From: Spirochaetia bacterium
GTDB taxonomy: Bacteria > Spirochaetota > Leptospiria > Turneriellales > JAOUOS01
Length of the DNA: 59,025 bases
Assembly: GCA_029880285.1 (NCBI GenBank)
Contig: JAOUOS010000017.1
Location: 1 to 59,025 of the forward strand
Direction of reading: 5' to 3'
The notes below the pieces were generated by a model. It was not told the DNA's origin, did not search any database, and saw nothing but the letters and a program-made list of their open reading frames with translations. Positions within the stretch are counted from its first letter, which is position 1, and every line of letters begins with the position of its first letter. A program made the translations under genes and the position numbers. Of this stretch, positions 1-8,265 are shown one piece after another.

Positions 1-120
1 TATACGCCTAATATAGGCGCGTACCAGGGTCATGGTAATATTATATCTGCCGGTACTTTTACAGACGGCGATACTTTAACCGGTATTACCCTGATGAAAT
101 ACGAAGAAAACGGTATTTAA
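1..120 (+). CDS. C-terminal end of an unidentified protein (5' truncated)
   Basis: The reading frame is open from base 1 and stops at TAA 118-120, giving the last 39 residues of a protein. The visible tail is Gly/Thr-rich (…GHGNIISAGTF… then …ITLMKYEENGI) and looks like a folded domain end rather than random sequence. I do not recognise the family. A Rho-independent terminator follows about 70 bases later, so this was the last gene of its transcript. No function is assigned. Confidence 0.5.
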   Translation, partial: YTPNIGAYQGHGNIISAGTFTDGDTLTGITLMKYEENGI

Positions 121-190
121 AAAAAGATAAAAATACACATGATTTATAAGAAAACTCTGTAAATTATGTTTAAATATTAGGTTATAAAAA

Positions 191-217
191 GCCCCGATAT
201 TAAAATCGGGGCTTTTT
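191..217 (+). terminator. Rho-independent terminator
   Basis: An 8-bp GC-rich stem (gccccgat / atcggggc) with a 6-base loop is followed by five T and preceded by five A, so it can work in both directions. It closes the truncated gene at the window start and separates it from dapA. Confidence 0.85.
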
Positions 218-275
218 ATATGTAATTTATATCATATTTTTCTCGACAACACGTATCTTTGTGTAATTTTAACAC

Positions 276-1166
276 ATGAATTTAACGGGCACGTTTACGG
301 CTTTAATTACGCCATTTAAAACAAGCGGTGAAATTGACTGGGATACTCTTGAAAAGATAGTTCGTTTTCAAGTTGAAAATGGAATTGAAGGCATTGTACC
401 CTGCGGTACCACGGGCGAGAGCCCTACCTTAAATCATAAAGAACACCGCGAAGTTATAGCCCGCGTTACAAAAATAGCCAAAGAAGAAAAATCTGATATT
501 ATTATTATAGCCGGTACCGGCTCGAACTCTACAAGAGAAGCCGTTGAGCTTACCAGGGCGGCAGCCGAAGACGGCGCCGATTTCGCGCTTTCTGTGAATC
601 CGTATTATAATAAACCCACTCAGGAGGGTCTATACCGACATTTTTCAGAAATTGCAAACGCGTCTAAAATACCCATCGTATTATATAATATCCCCGGCAG
701 AACTTCGGTTTGCCTTTCTATTGATACCATAAAAAAACTAGCGTCACATGAGAATATAGCCGGTATTAAAGAAGCCACTGGCGATTTAAATTTTATGGCC
801 GAGGTTATTTTTGAAACCCCTGATGATTTTGCTTTAATTTCGGGTGATGATAATCTGCTTTTACCTATATTGTCTCTTGGCGGCAGGGGAGTAATAAGCG
901 TTATTTCAAATATATTTCCCAAAGAATGCGGCGATATAACAAGACAGTATTTATCGGGTAAAGTTGAAGGGGCCTCGCAAATATTTAAGAGAATATTTCC
1001 GCTTTGTAAGGCCATGTTTCTTGAAACAAACCCTATACCGGTTAAATTCGCGGCATCGTATATGGGGCTTTGCGAAAATATTTTAAGACTGCCTTTAACG
1101 AGCGTTTCTAAAGAAAATGAAATAAAAATAACAAAAGCAATTGAAAACTTTAAGGCGGATGCATGA
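276..1166 (+). CDS. dapA: 4-hydroxy-tetrahydrodipicolinate synthase DapA
   Basis: DapA condenses pyruvate with aspartate semialdehyde, the first committed step to lysine and meso-diaminopimelate, in the cytosol. The 296-residue length is normal for the TIM-barrel family. GTTGES (residues 44-49) is the substrate-binding motif, Tyr110/111 and Tyr137 are the conserved tyrosines, Arg142 binds the carboxylate, and Lys165 in GIKEATGD is the Schiff-base lysine. The stop overlaps the dapB start (ATGA), indicating translational coupling. There is no Shine-Dalgarno; a -10-like TAATTT ends 6 bases before the ATG, so the mRNA may be leaderless. Family assignment is secure; the leaderless idea is inference. 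Confidence 0.96.
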   Translation: MNLTGTFTALITPFKTSGEIDWDTLEKIVRFQVENGIEGIVPCGTTGESPTLNHKEHREVIARVTKIAKEEKSDIIIIAGTGSNSTREAVELTRAAAEDGADFALSVNPYYNKPTQEGLYRHFSEIANASKIPIVLYNIPGRTSVCLSIDTIKKLASHENIAGIKEATGDLNFMAEVIFETPDDFALISGDDNLLLPILSLGGRGVISVISNIFPKECGDITRQYLSGKVEGASQIFKRIFPLCKAMFLETNPIPVKFAASYMGLCENILRLPLTSVSKENEIKITKAIENFKADA

Positions 1167-1966
1167 TTTCTTTTGCGATTGTGGGCGCTGTGGGCAGAAT
1201 GGGGCAATCAATAGCGAAATTGTCTTTATCAAATGAAAAACTAAATTTAAAGGCTGCTGTCGAAAGAGCTGATCATCCTGATATAAATAAAAGTTATGGT
1301 GAAATTATAGGTTTAAAAGAGTTTGATTTTAATATTAATACGCTGGAAAATTTACCGGCAAATATAGAAGGAATTATTGATTTTTCGTCGGCTGAAAGTT
1401 CAGTAAAAACAGCTGATTTTTGCGGCAGTAAATCCATCCCCCTTGTTATTGGCGCCACCGGTTTAAATCACGAACAAACTTTGGCGATACAAAACGCCGC
1501 GGCGCGTATACCTGTTGTGCTTTCATCTAATATGTCTTTAGGAGTAAATCTTCTTTTTTATTTAACTAAAAAAGCCGCGAAAACCCTTAAAAACGCCGGT
1601 TTTCAGCCAGAAATGACAGAAATTCATCATAAACATAAAAAAGACGCGCCTTCGGGTACGGCAAAAACTCTTGAAAATATTATTATGACAGAATATGAAT
1701 ATAATAAAGAAAATATTGTTTACGGGCGCGAAGGAATAACCGGCGAGCGGCCAGAAAACCAGCTGGGTTCATTCGCGTTAAGAGGAGGTGACGTTGTGGG
1801 CGAACATACGGTTTATTTTTTTGGCGAAGGCGAAAGGGTAGAACTTACGCATAAGGCGGTCTCGCGTGAAATTTTTGCTTCAGGGGCGTTAACTGCTTTA
1901 AGTTTTCTTCAGAGTAAAAAAAGCGGGCTTTATAATATGTTAGATGTATTGGGGTTAAACGATTAG
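1163..1966 (+). CDS. dapB: 4-hydroxy-tetrahydrodipicolinate reductase DapB
   Basis: DapB reduces the DapA product with NAD(P)H, step two of DAP synthesis. The 267-residue protein starts with the dinucleotide-binding loop [11 protein letters not shown] and has the catalytic signature [14 protein letters not shown], where His155 and Lys159 correspond to the E. coli catalytic pair. Later GxxGERP and [11 protein letters not shown] blocks are family-conserved. The start overlaps the dapA stop by 4 bases and murA begins 1 base after the stop, so dapA-dapB-murA is one tight operon linking DAP supply to wall synthesis. Confidence 0.96.
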   Translation: MISFAIVGAVGRMGQSIAKLSLSNEKLNLKAAVERADHPDINKSYGEIIGLKEFDFNINTLENLPANIEGIIDFSSAESSVKTADFCGSKSIPLVIGATGLNHEQTLAIQNAAARIPVVLSSNMSLGVNLLFYLTKKAAKTLKNAGFQPEMTEIHHKHKKDAPSGTAKTLENIIMTEYEYNKENIVYGREGITGERPENQLGSFALRGGDVVGEHTVYFFGEGERVELTHKAVSREIFASGALTALSFLQSKKSGLYNMLDVLGLND

Positions 1967-1967
1967 T

Positions 1968-3272
1968 ATGGATAAATTTATTATTGAAGGCGGCCATTCT
2001 CTATCGGGAAGGGTTACTCCGCAGGGTAATAAGAACGAGGCTTTGCCTGTTTTATGCGCCTCTCTTTTAAATCCCGAGGGTGTCACAATTCATAATGTTC
2101 CTCAAATTCAAGACATTAACAGTCTAATAACCATATTAGAATATCTTGGCGCGAATATCAGCGAAGTTGAAAATAAAGCTTCATCAATGCATATTTCTTT
2201 TCCCAAGGTGTCTATATCAAGACTGCCCGCCGAACTCACCAGCCCTTTAAGAGGGGCGGTTACTTTAATTGCTCCTATATTGGCCCGAACCGGTGAGGTT
2301 TTTATGCCGCGCCCCGGCGGCGATAAAATAGGCAGGCGCCGCATAGATACTCATTTATTAGCGTTAGAGGCGCTGGGGGTACAAATAAATATACAGCATG
2401 ACGGTTATTATCTACAAGCCGATAGACTAAAAGGCGCCGAGATTTTGCTTGATGAAGCGTCTGTTACAGGTACCGAAAATGCGGTTATGGCGGCCGCCGT
2501 TGCCGAGGGAAAAACAATTATAGAAAACGCGGCTTCAGAGCCTCATGTTCAGGGAGTATGCCGATTTTTACAATCTATGGGAGTAAAAATTGAAGGCATA
2601 GGCAGCAATTTATTGACTATTGAAGGCGTGGGCAGTTTTGAAAAGTTAAAATCGGCTGAACATGTTATTGGCCCCGATTATCTTGAGATAGGCAGTTTTA
2701 TATCAATGGCCGCGCTAACCAACGGAGAAATTACCATTGAAAATGTTAATTTGTATGATTTACGCATGATATTGCAGGTATTTTCAAGACTAGGCATAGA
2801 AGTAAAAAAAGAGATAAAAGAAAATCAAACTAATATTATTGTGCCCAAAGGTCAGAGTCTTAATATAAAAACAGACGCTCATAATCAAATACCAAAAATT
2901 GACGACGCGCCGTGGCCCATGTTTCCCGCCGATTTAGTTTCTATTGCGCTGGTTACCGCAACACAATGTACGGGTAATATTCTGGTACATGAGAAACTTT
3001 TTGAAAGCCGTTTATTTTTTACCGATAAACTCATAAGTATGGGCGCAAGAATTGTATTATGCGATCCTCATCGTGCTTTAATTATTGGGCCAAGCAAACT
3101 ATATGCCCAAAAAATGTCATCACCCGATATTCGCGCGGGCATGGCGCTTGTAATTGCCGCCTTATGCGCCGAAGGAGAGTCAGAAATTCAAAATATTCTT
3201 CAAATAGACAGAGGTTACGAGAATATAGATGAAAGACTGCAGTCATTGGGCGCTAAAATAAAAAGAGTTTAA
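1968..3272 (+). CDS. murA: UDP-N-acetylglucosamine 1-carboxyvinyltransferase MurA (Asp variant)
   Basis: MurA transfers enolpyruvate from PEP to UDP-GlcNAc, the first committed step of peptidoglycan synthesis. The 434-residue length and EPSP-synthase fold motifs fit: KNEALPVL near residue 22, PLRGAV with Arg95, the PADL motif, [10 protein letters not shown], and an Arg-containing C-terminal [11 protein letters not shown]. In the active loop [14 protein letters not shown], residue 119 is Asp where most enzymes have the Cys that fosfomycin alkylates. Known Cys-to-Asp enzymes (mycobacteria, chlamydiae) remain active and are fosfomycin-insensitive. Last gene of the dapA operon. Confidence 0.95.
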   Translation: MDKFIIEGGHSLSGRVTPQGNKNEALPVLCASLLNPEGVTIHNVPQIQDINSLITILEYLGANISEVENKASSMHISFPKVSISRLPAELTSPLRGAVTLIAPILARTGEVFMPRPGGDKIGRRRIDTHLLALEALGVQINIQHDGYYLQADRLKGAEILLDEASVTGTENAVMAAAVAEGKTIIENAASEPHVQGVCRFLQSMGVKIEGIGSNLLTIEGVGSFEKLKSAEHVIGPDYLEIGSFISMAALTNGEITIENVNLYDLRMILQVFSRLGIEVKKEIKENQTNIIVPKGQSLNIKTDAHNQIPKIDDAPWPMFPADLVSIALVTATQCTGNILVHEKLFESRLFFTDKLISMGARIVLCDPHRALIIGPSKLYAQKMSSPDIRAGMALVIAALCAEGESEIQNILQIDRGYENIDERLQSLGAKIKRV

Positions 3273-3348
3273 AAATCACGGTAGAATAAATTGAAAAAGA
3301 GCATAAAAAAATCATTGCCTGTTTATTAGAAATGTATATTATTTACGT

Positions 3349-3642
3349 ATGACACAAACACAAATATTAAATATAATAAAAAATAATATAAATAAAATAA
3401 AATCGTTTGGTATAATTCATATTGGCCTGTTCGGCTCAGCTGTAAGAAATGAAATAAAAGAAGAAAGTGACCTTGATTTTATTATTGAGTTTGATATGGG
3501 TAAGAAAACTTTTGATAATTATATGGACGCAAAATTTTATCTGCAGGATATTTTTAATAGAAACATCGATTTAGTAATAAAAGAAAACATAAAAGAAGAC
3601 TTAAAAGAGCATATTCTAAAAGACGTTGTTTATGCCGCTTAA
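3349..3642 (+). CDS. mntA: MNT-type nucleotidyltransferase antitoxin MntA
   Basis: A minimal nucleotidyltransferase of 97 residues. The polymerase-beta signature GSAVRNEIKEESDLD, the GSx10DxD motif, is intact at about residues 29-43. In studied pairs MntA AMPylates the partner HEPN toxin to silence it. The toxin gene overlaps the 3' end, as is usual for MNT-HEPN operons. There is no clear Shine-Dalgarno; a TATATT-like -10 lies about 9-14 bases before the ATG. Base composition is more AT-rich than the flanking housekeeping genes, consistent with a mobile module. Confidence 0.88.
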   Translation: MTQTQILNIIKNNINKIKSFGIIHIGLFGSAVRNEIKEESDLDFIIEFDMGKKTFDNYMDAKFYLQDIFNRNIDLVIKENIKEDLKEHILKDVVYAA

Positions 3643-3973
3643 TTATAAAGTTTATTTAAAAGATATATTAAATTCAATAAACGAAATTATCAATTATACA
3701 GAAGATATCAAAAACTATAAAAAATATATTTCAGATACAAAAACAATGAGAGCTGTTGAAAGAAACTTAGAAATAATAGGCGAAGCTGTTAAGAAGATTC
3801 CTGAAAATATTAAGAATGAACATTCTGATATTGATTGGCGTAAAATTTCTGGCTTAAGGGATGTCTTAATTCATGGTTATTCTGATATAGATAATGAAAT
3901 TATTTGGGAAGTAATTAGCGAAAAAATTCCAAATTTAAAGAAATATATTGAGAAAAATTTTTCATTTAAGTAA
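3632..3973 (+). CDS. hepT: HEPN-domain toxin HepT (DUF86)
   Basis: HepT proteins are RNases of type VII toxin-antitoxin systems. The 113-residue protein has the RxxxxHxY motif as RDVLIHGY, whose Arg and His are catalytic and whose Tyr is the AMPylation target of MntA, plus the upstream family block RAVERNLEIIGEAVKKIP. I start it at ATG 3632, 11 bases inside mntA; an in-frame TTG at 3626 is possible. The toxin follows the antitoxin directly, so the two are translationally coupled. It ends 145 bases before clpP and is functionally unrelated to it. Confidence 0.88.
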   Translation: MPLNYKVYLKDILNSINEIINYTEDIKNYKKYISDTKTMRAVERNLEIIGEAVKKIPENIKNEHSDIDWRKISGLRDVLIHGYSDIDNEIIWEVISEKIPNLKKYIEKNFSFK

Positions 3974-4042
3974 AACTGTTAAGTTTTTCATTAGTATATT
4001 CTTAAAATTGCTTTACTTATGGGTGAATAATAAAAATTTTGT

Positions 4043-4048
4043 TATAAT
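4043..4048 (+). promoter_or_regulatory. Candidate -10 element of clpP
   Basis: A perfect TATAAT. The best-spaced -35 region is poor, so only the -10 is supported. Transcription from here would place the long 4057-4098 palindrome in the clpP 5' leader, before the GGAG ribosome-binding site at 4110-4113. Confidence 0.4.
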
Positions 4049-4056
4049 AAATAAAT

Positions 4057-4098
4057 AAACAGCGGCGCGAAGCCGCAAGCGGCTTCGCGCCGCTGTTT
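4057..4098. repeat. Perfect 20-bp palindrome in the clpP leader
   Basis: Two perfectly complementary 20-base arms separated by only 2 bases, with about 80% GC in a roughly 30% GC neighbourhood. It is not followed by a T tract, so it is not a classical terminator for hepT. It lies between the clpP -10 and the clpP ribosome-binding site. It could be a REP-like palindrome or a leader structure controlling clpP. Confidence 0.85.
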
Positions 4099-4118
4099 AC
4101 AAAAATATTGGAGAAAAA

Positions 4119-4811
4119 ATGTCAGAAATTGAAAAAATTATATTAAACGATAAAGAAAAAGAGTCTAATAAAGATTCTACTAAAAATCTACGTGAAAAAA
4201 TAGCGGGAAATTTTTTAGACAAAAGACAAATATTTTTATGGAGCGCTATTTACGATAAAACATCAGAAGTTATTGTAGAAAAATTATTATATCTTGAAAT
4301 GGAAAAACCCGGCGAACCTATTATATTATTTATTAATTCTCCGGGGGGTGTTATATCAGCAGGTATGGCTATTTATGATGTTATGAATATGATTAGCTCG
4401 CCTGTTTATACCGTTACTATGGGTATGGCGGCTTCAATGGGGGCCATTTTATTCGCGGCGGGTGAAAAGGGCCACAGATATGTTTTTCCCCACGCTAAAA
4501 TAATGATTCACCAGCCTTTAATATCGGGACAGATTATAGCGCCGGCTATCGACATAAAAATACATGCCGATGAAATCAAGAAGACAAAATATGAAATAAA
4601 TAGAATTTTATCAGAAACAACCGGTCAGCCCTTAGAAAAGATTGAAAAAGATACCGATAGAGACTATTATCTAAATTCGCAAGAAGCCTTAAAATACGGC
4701 ATTGCCGATCATATATTAAATGATTTGAAACTTTTGCCCACGGCAAAAAATAAAACCGAAAAAACAGAAGAGAAATTAGCAAAAAAAACATCCGCGAAAA
4801 AGAAAAAGTAG
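4119..4811 (+). CDS. clpP: ATP-dependent Clp protease proteolytic subunit ClpP
   Basis: ClpP forms the tetradecameric proteolytic chamber that works with ClpA/X-type unfoldases. The catalytic triad is visible: Ser106 in MGMAASMGA, His131 in IMIHQP, and Asp182 in DTDRDYYL. The 230-residue length exceeds the usual ~195 because of a Lys/Glu N-terminal extension and a Lys-rich C-terminal tail (from about residue 212), which look disordered. GGAG at 4110-4113 sets the start. The stop abuts the convergent mraY stop with no gap. Neither tig nor clpX is next to it, so this may be one of several ClpP paralogues. Confidence 0.95.
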   Translation: MSEIEKIILNDKEKESNKDSTKNLREKIAGNFLDKRQIFLWSAIYDKTSEVIVEKLLYLEMEKPGEPIILFINSPGGVISAGMAIYDVMNMISSPVYTVTMGMAASMGAILFAAGEKGHRYVFPHAKIMIHQPLISGQIIAPAIDIKIHADEIKKTKYEINRILSETTGQPLEKIEKDTDRDYYLNSQEALKYGIADHILNDLKLLPTAKNKTEKTEEKLAKKTSAKKKK

Positions 4812-5918
4812 TTATACAATTTTCAGGCTGCTTAAAGAAAGAAGCGCCAGAAGAATACCTACAATCCAAAAGCGTATAACTACTTTATTTTCATGCCAGC
4901 CGCTAAGTTCATAGTGATGATGCAGAGGCGCCATTTTAAAAATTCTTTTTTTTCTGGTTTTATATGAAAATACCTGCAAAATAACGCTTATTACTTCTAC
5001 TACAAATATACCGCCAATAATTAAAAGAAGAATTTCTCTTTTTATTAAAATAGCTGTTATACCCACGGCGCCGCCTATGGCTAATGAGCCTGTGTCTCCC
5101 ATAAAAACTTCGGCGGGGTAGCTGTTATACCATAAAAAACCAATGGAGGCGCCTATAAGAGCAGCTAAAAAAACAGAAATTTCATTGGCTTCGGGAAAGT
5201 AAGGCAAAAGCAGATATCCGGCTATTTTATAAAGTCCCGTGATATATGAAAAAACTCCCAAAGTGACCAGCACAATAACTGATAATCCTATGGCAAGTCC
5301 GTCAAGACCGTCTGTTAAATTAACTGCGTTTGAAGAGCCCGTAATAACTATAACCCAAAAAGGAACGGCCCAAATTCCCATGTTAAAAATAGGGTCTTTG
5401 ATAAAAGGCAGATATAAATCTGTGGCCATTTTTAAATTATCTTCAGGGGTGGTGGGAAAGTAATAGATAATTAATGCAACACCAAGAGCGATAAAAAATT
5501 GAAATATAAATTTTACTTTTGCTTTCATGCCGCCTGTAATTTTCAATATAGATTTTTGGTAGTCGTCTAAAAATCCCACCGCCGAAAGAAAAAGTGTGCC
5601 TAATAAAAGCAGTAAAAAATATAAGTTTGATAAGTTGCCCCAAAGCAATGCCGATACGCTCATTGAAGCGATAATTAAAATGCCTCCCATAGTAGGAGTT
5701 CCGGCTTTTGCCTGGTGACTTTTGGGCCCATCTTCGCTTATGGCTTCGCCAAATTTTATTTTTTTTAAAAACCGTATGGCTTTTGGCCCTAAATAATAGG
5801 CTAATAGTAAAGAGGTTATGGCGGCGAATACCATGCGAAATGTAACATATCCGAACACGCGAAAAAAAGATAAAGCCTCACTTGTTTTATGCAAAGGGTA
5901 TAACAGCCAGTAAAACAT
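4812..5918 (-). CDS. mraY: Phospho-N-acetylmuramoyl-pentapeptide transferase MraY
   Basis: MraY makes lipid I by transferring phospho-MurNAc-pentapeptide to undecaprenyl phosphate at the inner membrane. It has about ten hydrophobic segments. Diagnostic motifs are HQAKAGTPTMGG, GFLDDY, NAVNLTDGLDGLA, GDTGSLAIGG and the HHHYELSGW loop near the C-terminus. I chose ATG 5918, giving the usual MFYWLLYPL start and 368 residues; a TTG 36 bases upstream adds an atypical leader. It is isolated from other dcw-cluster genes and converges on clpP without a gap. Confidence 0.96.
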   Translation of the reverse strand: MFYWLLYPLHKTSEALSFFRVFGYVTFRMVFAAITSLLLAYYLGPKAIRFLKKIKFGEAISEDGPKSHQAKAGTPTMGGILIIASMSVSALLWGNLSNLYFLLLLLGTLFLSAVGFLDDYQKSILKITGGMKAKVKFIFQFFIALGVALIIYYFPTTPEDNLKMATDLYLPFIKDPIFNMGIWAVPFWVIVITGSSNAVNLTDGLDGLAIGLSVIVLVTLGVFSYITGLYKIAGYLLLPYFPEANEISVFLAALIGASIGFLWYNSYPAEVFMGDTGSLAIGGAVGITAILIKREILLLIIGGIFVVEVISVILQVFSYKTRKKRIFKMAPLHHHYELSGWHENKVVIRFWIVGILLALLSLSSLKIV

Positions 5919-5977
5919 AAGACAAAATTTGAAGTTGAGGCCGCCGGACAACAAAAAATGTTTTCAATTCCAAATTC

Positions 5978-6005
5978 TTGACGATATAAAGCGAGCCGCT
6001 ATAAT
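5978..6005 (+). promoter_or_regulatory. Sigma70-type promoter for oppB, predicting a leaderless transcript
   Basis: TTGACG (5978-5983), 16 bases, then a perfect TATAAT (6000-6005). Initiation about 7 bases downstream falls on the ATG at 6012, and there is no ribosome-binding site. Confidence 0.6.
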
Positions 6006-6011
6006 GCCGTG

Positions 6012-6926
6012 ATGAATTATTTAATTTCACGTATTTTATCTTTTATTTTTCTTCTTTTAGTTTTATCTTTTCTTGGTATTCAGTTTCAGTCATTAAGAGG
6101 CGGTTCGGCGGCTTTGGCGATTTCTGGCCAGAGGGCCAAAGAAAAAGATATACAAGAAATAAATAAACAGCTTGAATCAAAAGAAAATATTCTTGTTCGG
6201 GTATTATTGACAGTTTCTCAATATGTTCGGTTTGATTTTGGCGAAACCGTAAGAGGCGAACCCGTAATTAAACTGGTTATAGACGCTTTTAAAAAAACAG
6301 CCGTAATAGCTGTTTGGGCGGCAGTATTTTCTTTTTTTTATGGTATTTTAGGCGGCATAACGGGTCATTTGAAAAGCAGTATAAGAAATTATATTTTATC
6401 TTTAAATTATTTTATTTTAGCAAATCCTATTTTTATTATTTCTCTCGTTTTATTATGGATTTTTTCACTGGCTTTCGCGTGGCTGCCTCCGGGCGGTACA
6501 ATGCTTAGCGGATGGTATATTTTACCAGCCGCGGCTTTAGGCCTTAAAGCGGGCTGCAGGCTGGCTTTATTTACCGATGAATTTATGAGCCGCGAAAAAA
6601 AAAACCAGTACGTGCTAACAGCTAAAGCATACGGATTTACTTCTTTAAGAATACATTTGATTTTTATTTTAAAAAACATGTTTTTGCCGCTAATATCTTT
6701 TTGGCTTCTTGATTTTGCGTCGTATTTAGCGGGAGCCGCCATTGTAGAAACTATTTTTTCAATTAATGGTTTAGGCAGGCTTCTTTTACAGGCTCTTTTA
6801 CAATATGATTTAAATTTAATTATGGGTATTTTAACCTTTGTTTCAATGCTGGTATTTTTAACAGGTTCTGTTCAAGAAGCAATGGATAAATATTTCGCGA
6901 AATTTAGTTCCGCAAAGACTGAGTAA
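6012..6926 (+). CDS. oppB: Oligopeptide/dipeptide ABC transporter permease, OppB/DppB type
   Basis: This inner-membrane permease of a peptide-type importer has about six membrane segments in 304 residues. It starts with the family-typical NYLISRILSFIFLLL anchor, followed by a large external loop. A degenerate EAA loop (YVLTAKAYGFTSLRIHLIF) contacts the ATPase, and EAMDKYF closes the family C-terminus. Its partner permease follows at 7094 after a 167-base gap holding repeats. A GTG directly before the ATG is an alternative start. The matching OppF-like ATPase is 28 kb away; no solute-binding protein or OppD is present here. Confidence 0.86.
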   Translation: MNYLISRILSFIFLLLVLSFLGIQFQSLRGGSAALAISGQRAKEKDIQEINKQLESKENILVRVLLTVSQYVRFDFGETVRGEPVIKLVIDAFKKTAVIAVWAAVFSFFYGILGGITGHLKSSIRNYILSLNYFILANPIFIISLVLLWIFSLAFAWLPPGGTMLSGWYILPAAALGLKAGCRLALFTDEFMSREKKNQYVLTAKAYGFTSLRIHLIFILKNMFLPLISFWLLDFASYLAGAAIVETIFSINGLGRLLLQALLQYDLNLIMGILTFVSMLVFLTGSVQEAMDKYFAKFSSAKTE

Positions 6927-6950
6927 TAACTATGAAAAAACAAAGAAAAT

Positions 6951-6983
6951 TAGACAGGATTTACATGATTTTCAGGATTATGA
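6951..6983 (+). repeat. Solo copy of the GxxExxY-flanking repeat
   Basis: TAGACAGGATTTACATGATT followed by TTCAGGATTATGA matches the repeat arms that bound the GxxExxY gene at 7879-7905 and 8263-8299. Here it stands alone in the oppB-oppC gap. Confidence 0.6.
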
Positions 6984-7042
6984 AAAAAACGATGGATTTA
7001 TTAATTATAGAGCAAAAGGTTATGAGAATGTTTGCTGTGTTG

Positions 7043-7064
7043 TCCCACGGCTATAGCCGTGGGA
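7043..7064. repeat. Perfect 10-bp palindrome in the oppB-oppC gap
   Basis: Arms tcccacggct and agccgtggga with a 2-base spacer, extended imperfectly by gtgtt/aacac. GC-rich relative to its surroundings, with no T tract. Probably a REP-like palindrome; an RNA stem protecting the upstream oppB message is possible. Confidence 0.6.
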
Positions 7065-7093
7065 ACACCTTCTTCTAAATATAAATATATCTA

Positions 7094-7864
7094 ATGAAAA
7101 ATAATATTACAATAATTTTAATTCTTAGCTTGGTATTATTTATATTTATTATGCTGCCTAAACCATTTCATGAGTTAGAAGCCGCGTATTGTAATTCTGA
7201 TTTTAGCTTTAAAAATTTCAGGCCGTTTGGATGTTCTCCTTTAGGGGAAGACCTGCTTTCTCTAACTTTTTTTGGAGCTTTTCAAACTTTGCTTACAGCT
7301 TCAGGCGGTAGATTTTTGGCTTCTTTTCTTGCGTTAATTGGGTTCGCCTTGGCGCATTTGGGAGGTAAAGCGGCTTTTGGTTTTATATCAAGACTAAGCG
7401 AAGCTTTTATGACAATTCCCGCTTTAATGCTGGCATTATCTTTTGGATTTTTTATGGGCGCGGGTTATGTTTCTATGATTTTAGCCATTGGGATATCTGA
7501 ATGGTCCTTTAGTCAAAAATGGCTGTTAGGCAGAATGAAAGAATATAACCGTTTTAATTTTATAGAAGCCAGCATAGCCGCGGGCGGTACAAAATCCCAT
7601 TTGTTAAAAGTACACTTTGCCCCTTTTCTTATAAAAGATATTGTTTTTTTGTTTTTTATTTATTTTCCTACCAGCCTTTTATCTACGGCCGCTCTGGAAT
7701 TTTTAGGTTTGTCAACAGGTGATAAAATTCCCGGCTTGGGTTACCAGGCCGCGGCGTATAAAGATTTAATTATGCTTTATCCTAATGTGACACTGCCTTC
7801 TATGGCAGCTTTAATTTTAATTGTTTCGTTAAGTATCGTACTAAAGAAAAAGTTTGAAACGTAA
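7094..7864 (+). CDS. oppC: Oligopeptide/dipeptide ABC transporter permease, OppC/DppC type
   Basis: The second permease of the importer, 256 residues with about five or six membrane segments. FGCSPLGEDLLS (around residues 50-61) matches the PLGTDxxGRDxLS block of DppC-type permeases. The EAA loop is FIEASIAAGGTKSHLLKVH, and LEFLGLSTGDKIPGLGY is the conserved block before the last helix. It pairs with the permease at 6012. It is followed by a GxxExxY cassette, not by transporter ATPases, so the operon has been split or is naturally scattered. Confidence 0.85.
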   Translation: MKNNITIILILSLVLFIFIMLPKPFHELEAAYCNSDFSFKNFRPFGCSPLGEDLLSLTFFGAFQTLLTASGGRFLASFLALIGFALAHLGGKAAFGFISRLSEAFMTIPALMLALSFGFFMGAGYVSMILAIGISEWSFSQKWLLGRMKEYNRFNFIEASIAAGGTKSHLLKVHFAPFLIKDIVFLFFIYFPTSLLSTAALEFLGLSTGDKIPGLGYQAAAYKDLIMLYPNVTLPSMAALILIVSLSIVLKKKFET

Positions 7865-7878
7865 TTTAAAAAAGTTTT

Positions 7879-7905
7879 TAGACAGGATTAACAGGATTAT
7901 ACATG
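7879..7905 (+). repeat. Left inverted-repeat arm bounding the GxxExxY gene
   Basis: TAGACAGGATTAACAGGATT then ATACATG. It overlaps the last codons and stop of the minus-strand gene. The reverse complement of 8263-8299 gives the same string apart from one substitution and a 10-base insertion. Confidence 0.75.
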
Positions 7906-8265
7906 ATTTTTATATTTTCTTTTTATAGTGACTGATTTGCCAAAATTTATCAGCAAACCAATCTCTTTATTTGTCGCTTTCAAGTAATTAACTAATTGCA
8001 CCTCATGTTCTTTTGCCAACATATTCACAGCTTTTATTTCAATAATTATTTTATCTTCAACTAAAATATCGGCAATATAATCGCCTACTATTTGAGTTTT
8101 ATAATGTACTTTTAAGGGAAGCTGATTATCTGCTTTTAAACCATGTTCCCTTAACTCAATTATTAATGAATTTTCATATACTTTTTCTAAAAATCCAAAC
8201 CCTAATGTTTTATGAACTTCAAAAGCACTGCCTATAATTTTTTCTGTTAAGTTGTCTTCTAACAT
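7897..8265 (-). CDS. GxxExxY protein (PD-(D/E)XK nuclease-like)
   Basis: A 122-residue member of the GxxExxY family (TIGR04256), related to PD-(D/E)XK nucleases; its biological role is not established. The defining motif reads GFLEKVYEN after VHKTLGFG, and the nuclease-like core is DYIADILVEDKIIIEIKAV with the Asp and Glu-x-Lys residues in place. These genes are scattered and often horizontally moved. Here both ends of the reading frame lie inside inverted-repeat arms, so the gene looks like a discrete cassette inserted downstream of oppC. Confidence 0.9.
   Translation of the reverse strand: MLEDNLTEKIIGSAFEVHKTLGFGFLEKVYENSLIIELREHGLKADNQLPLKVHYKTQIVGDYIADILVEDKIIIEIKAVNMLAKEHEVQLVNYLKATNKEIGLLINFGKSVTIKRKYKNHV

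Noticed and set aside
4057..4098. Terminator for hepT
   Set aside because: The 2-base loop and absence of a T tract make classical termination unlikely; kept as a palindrome in the clpP leader.
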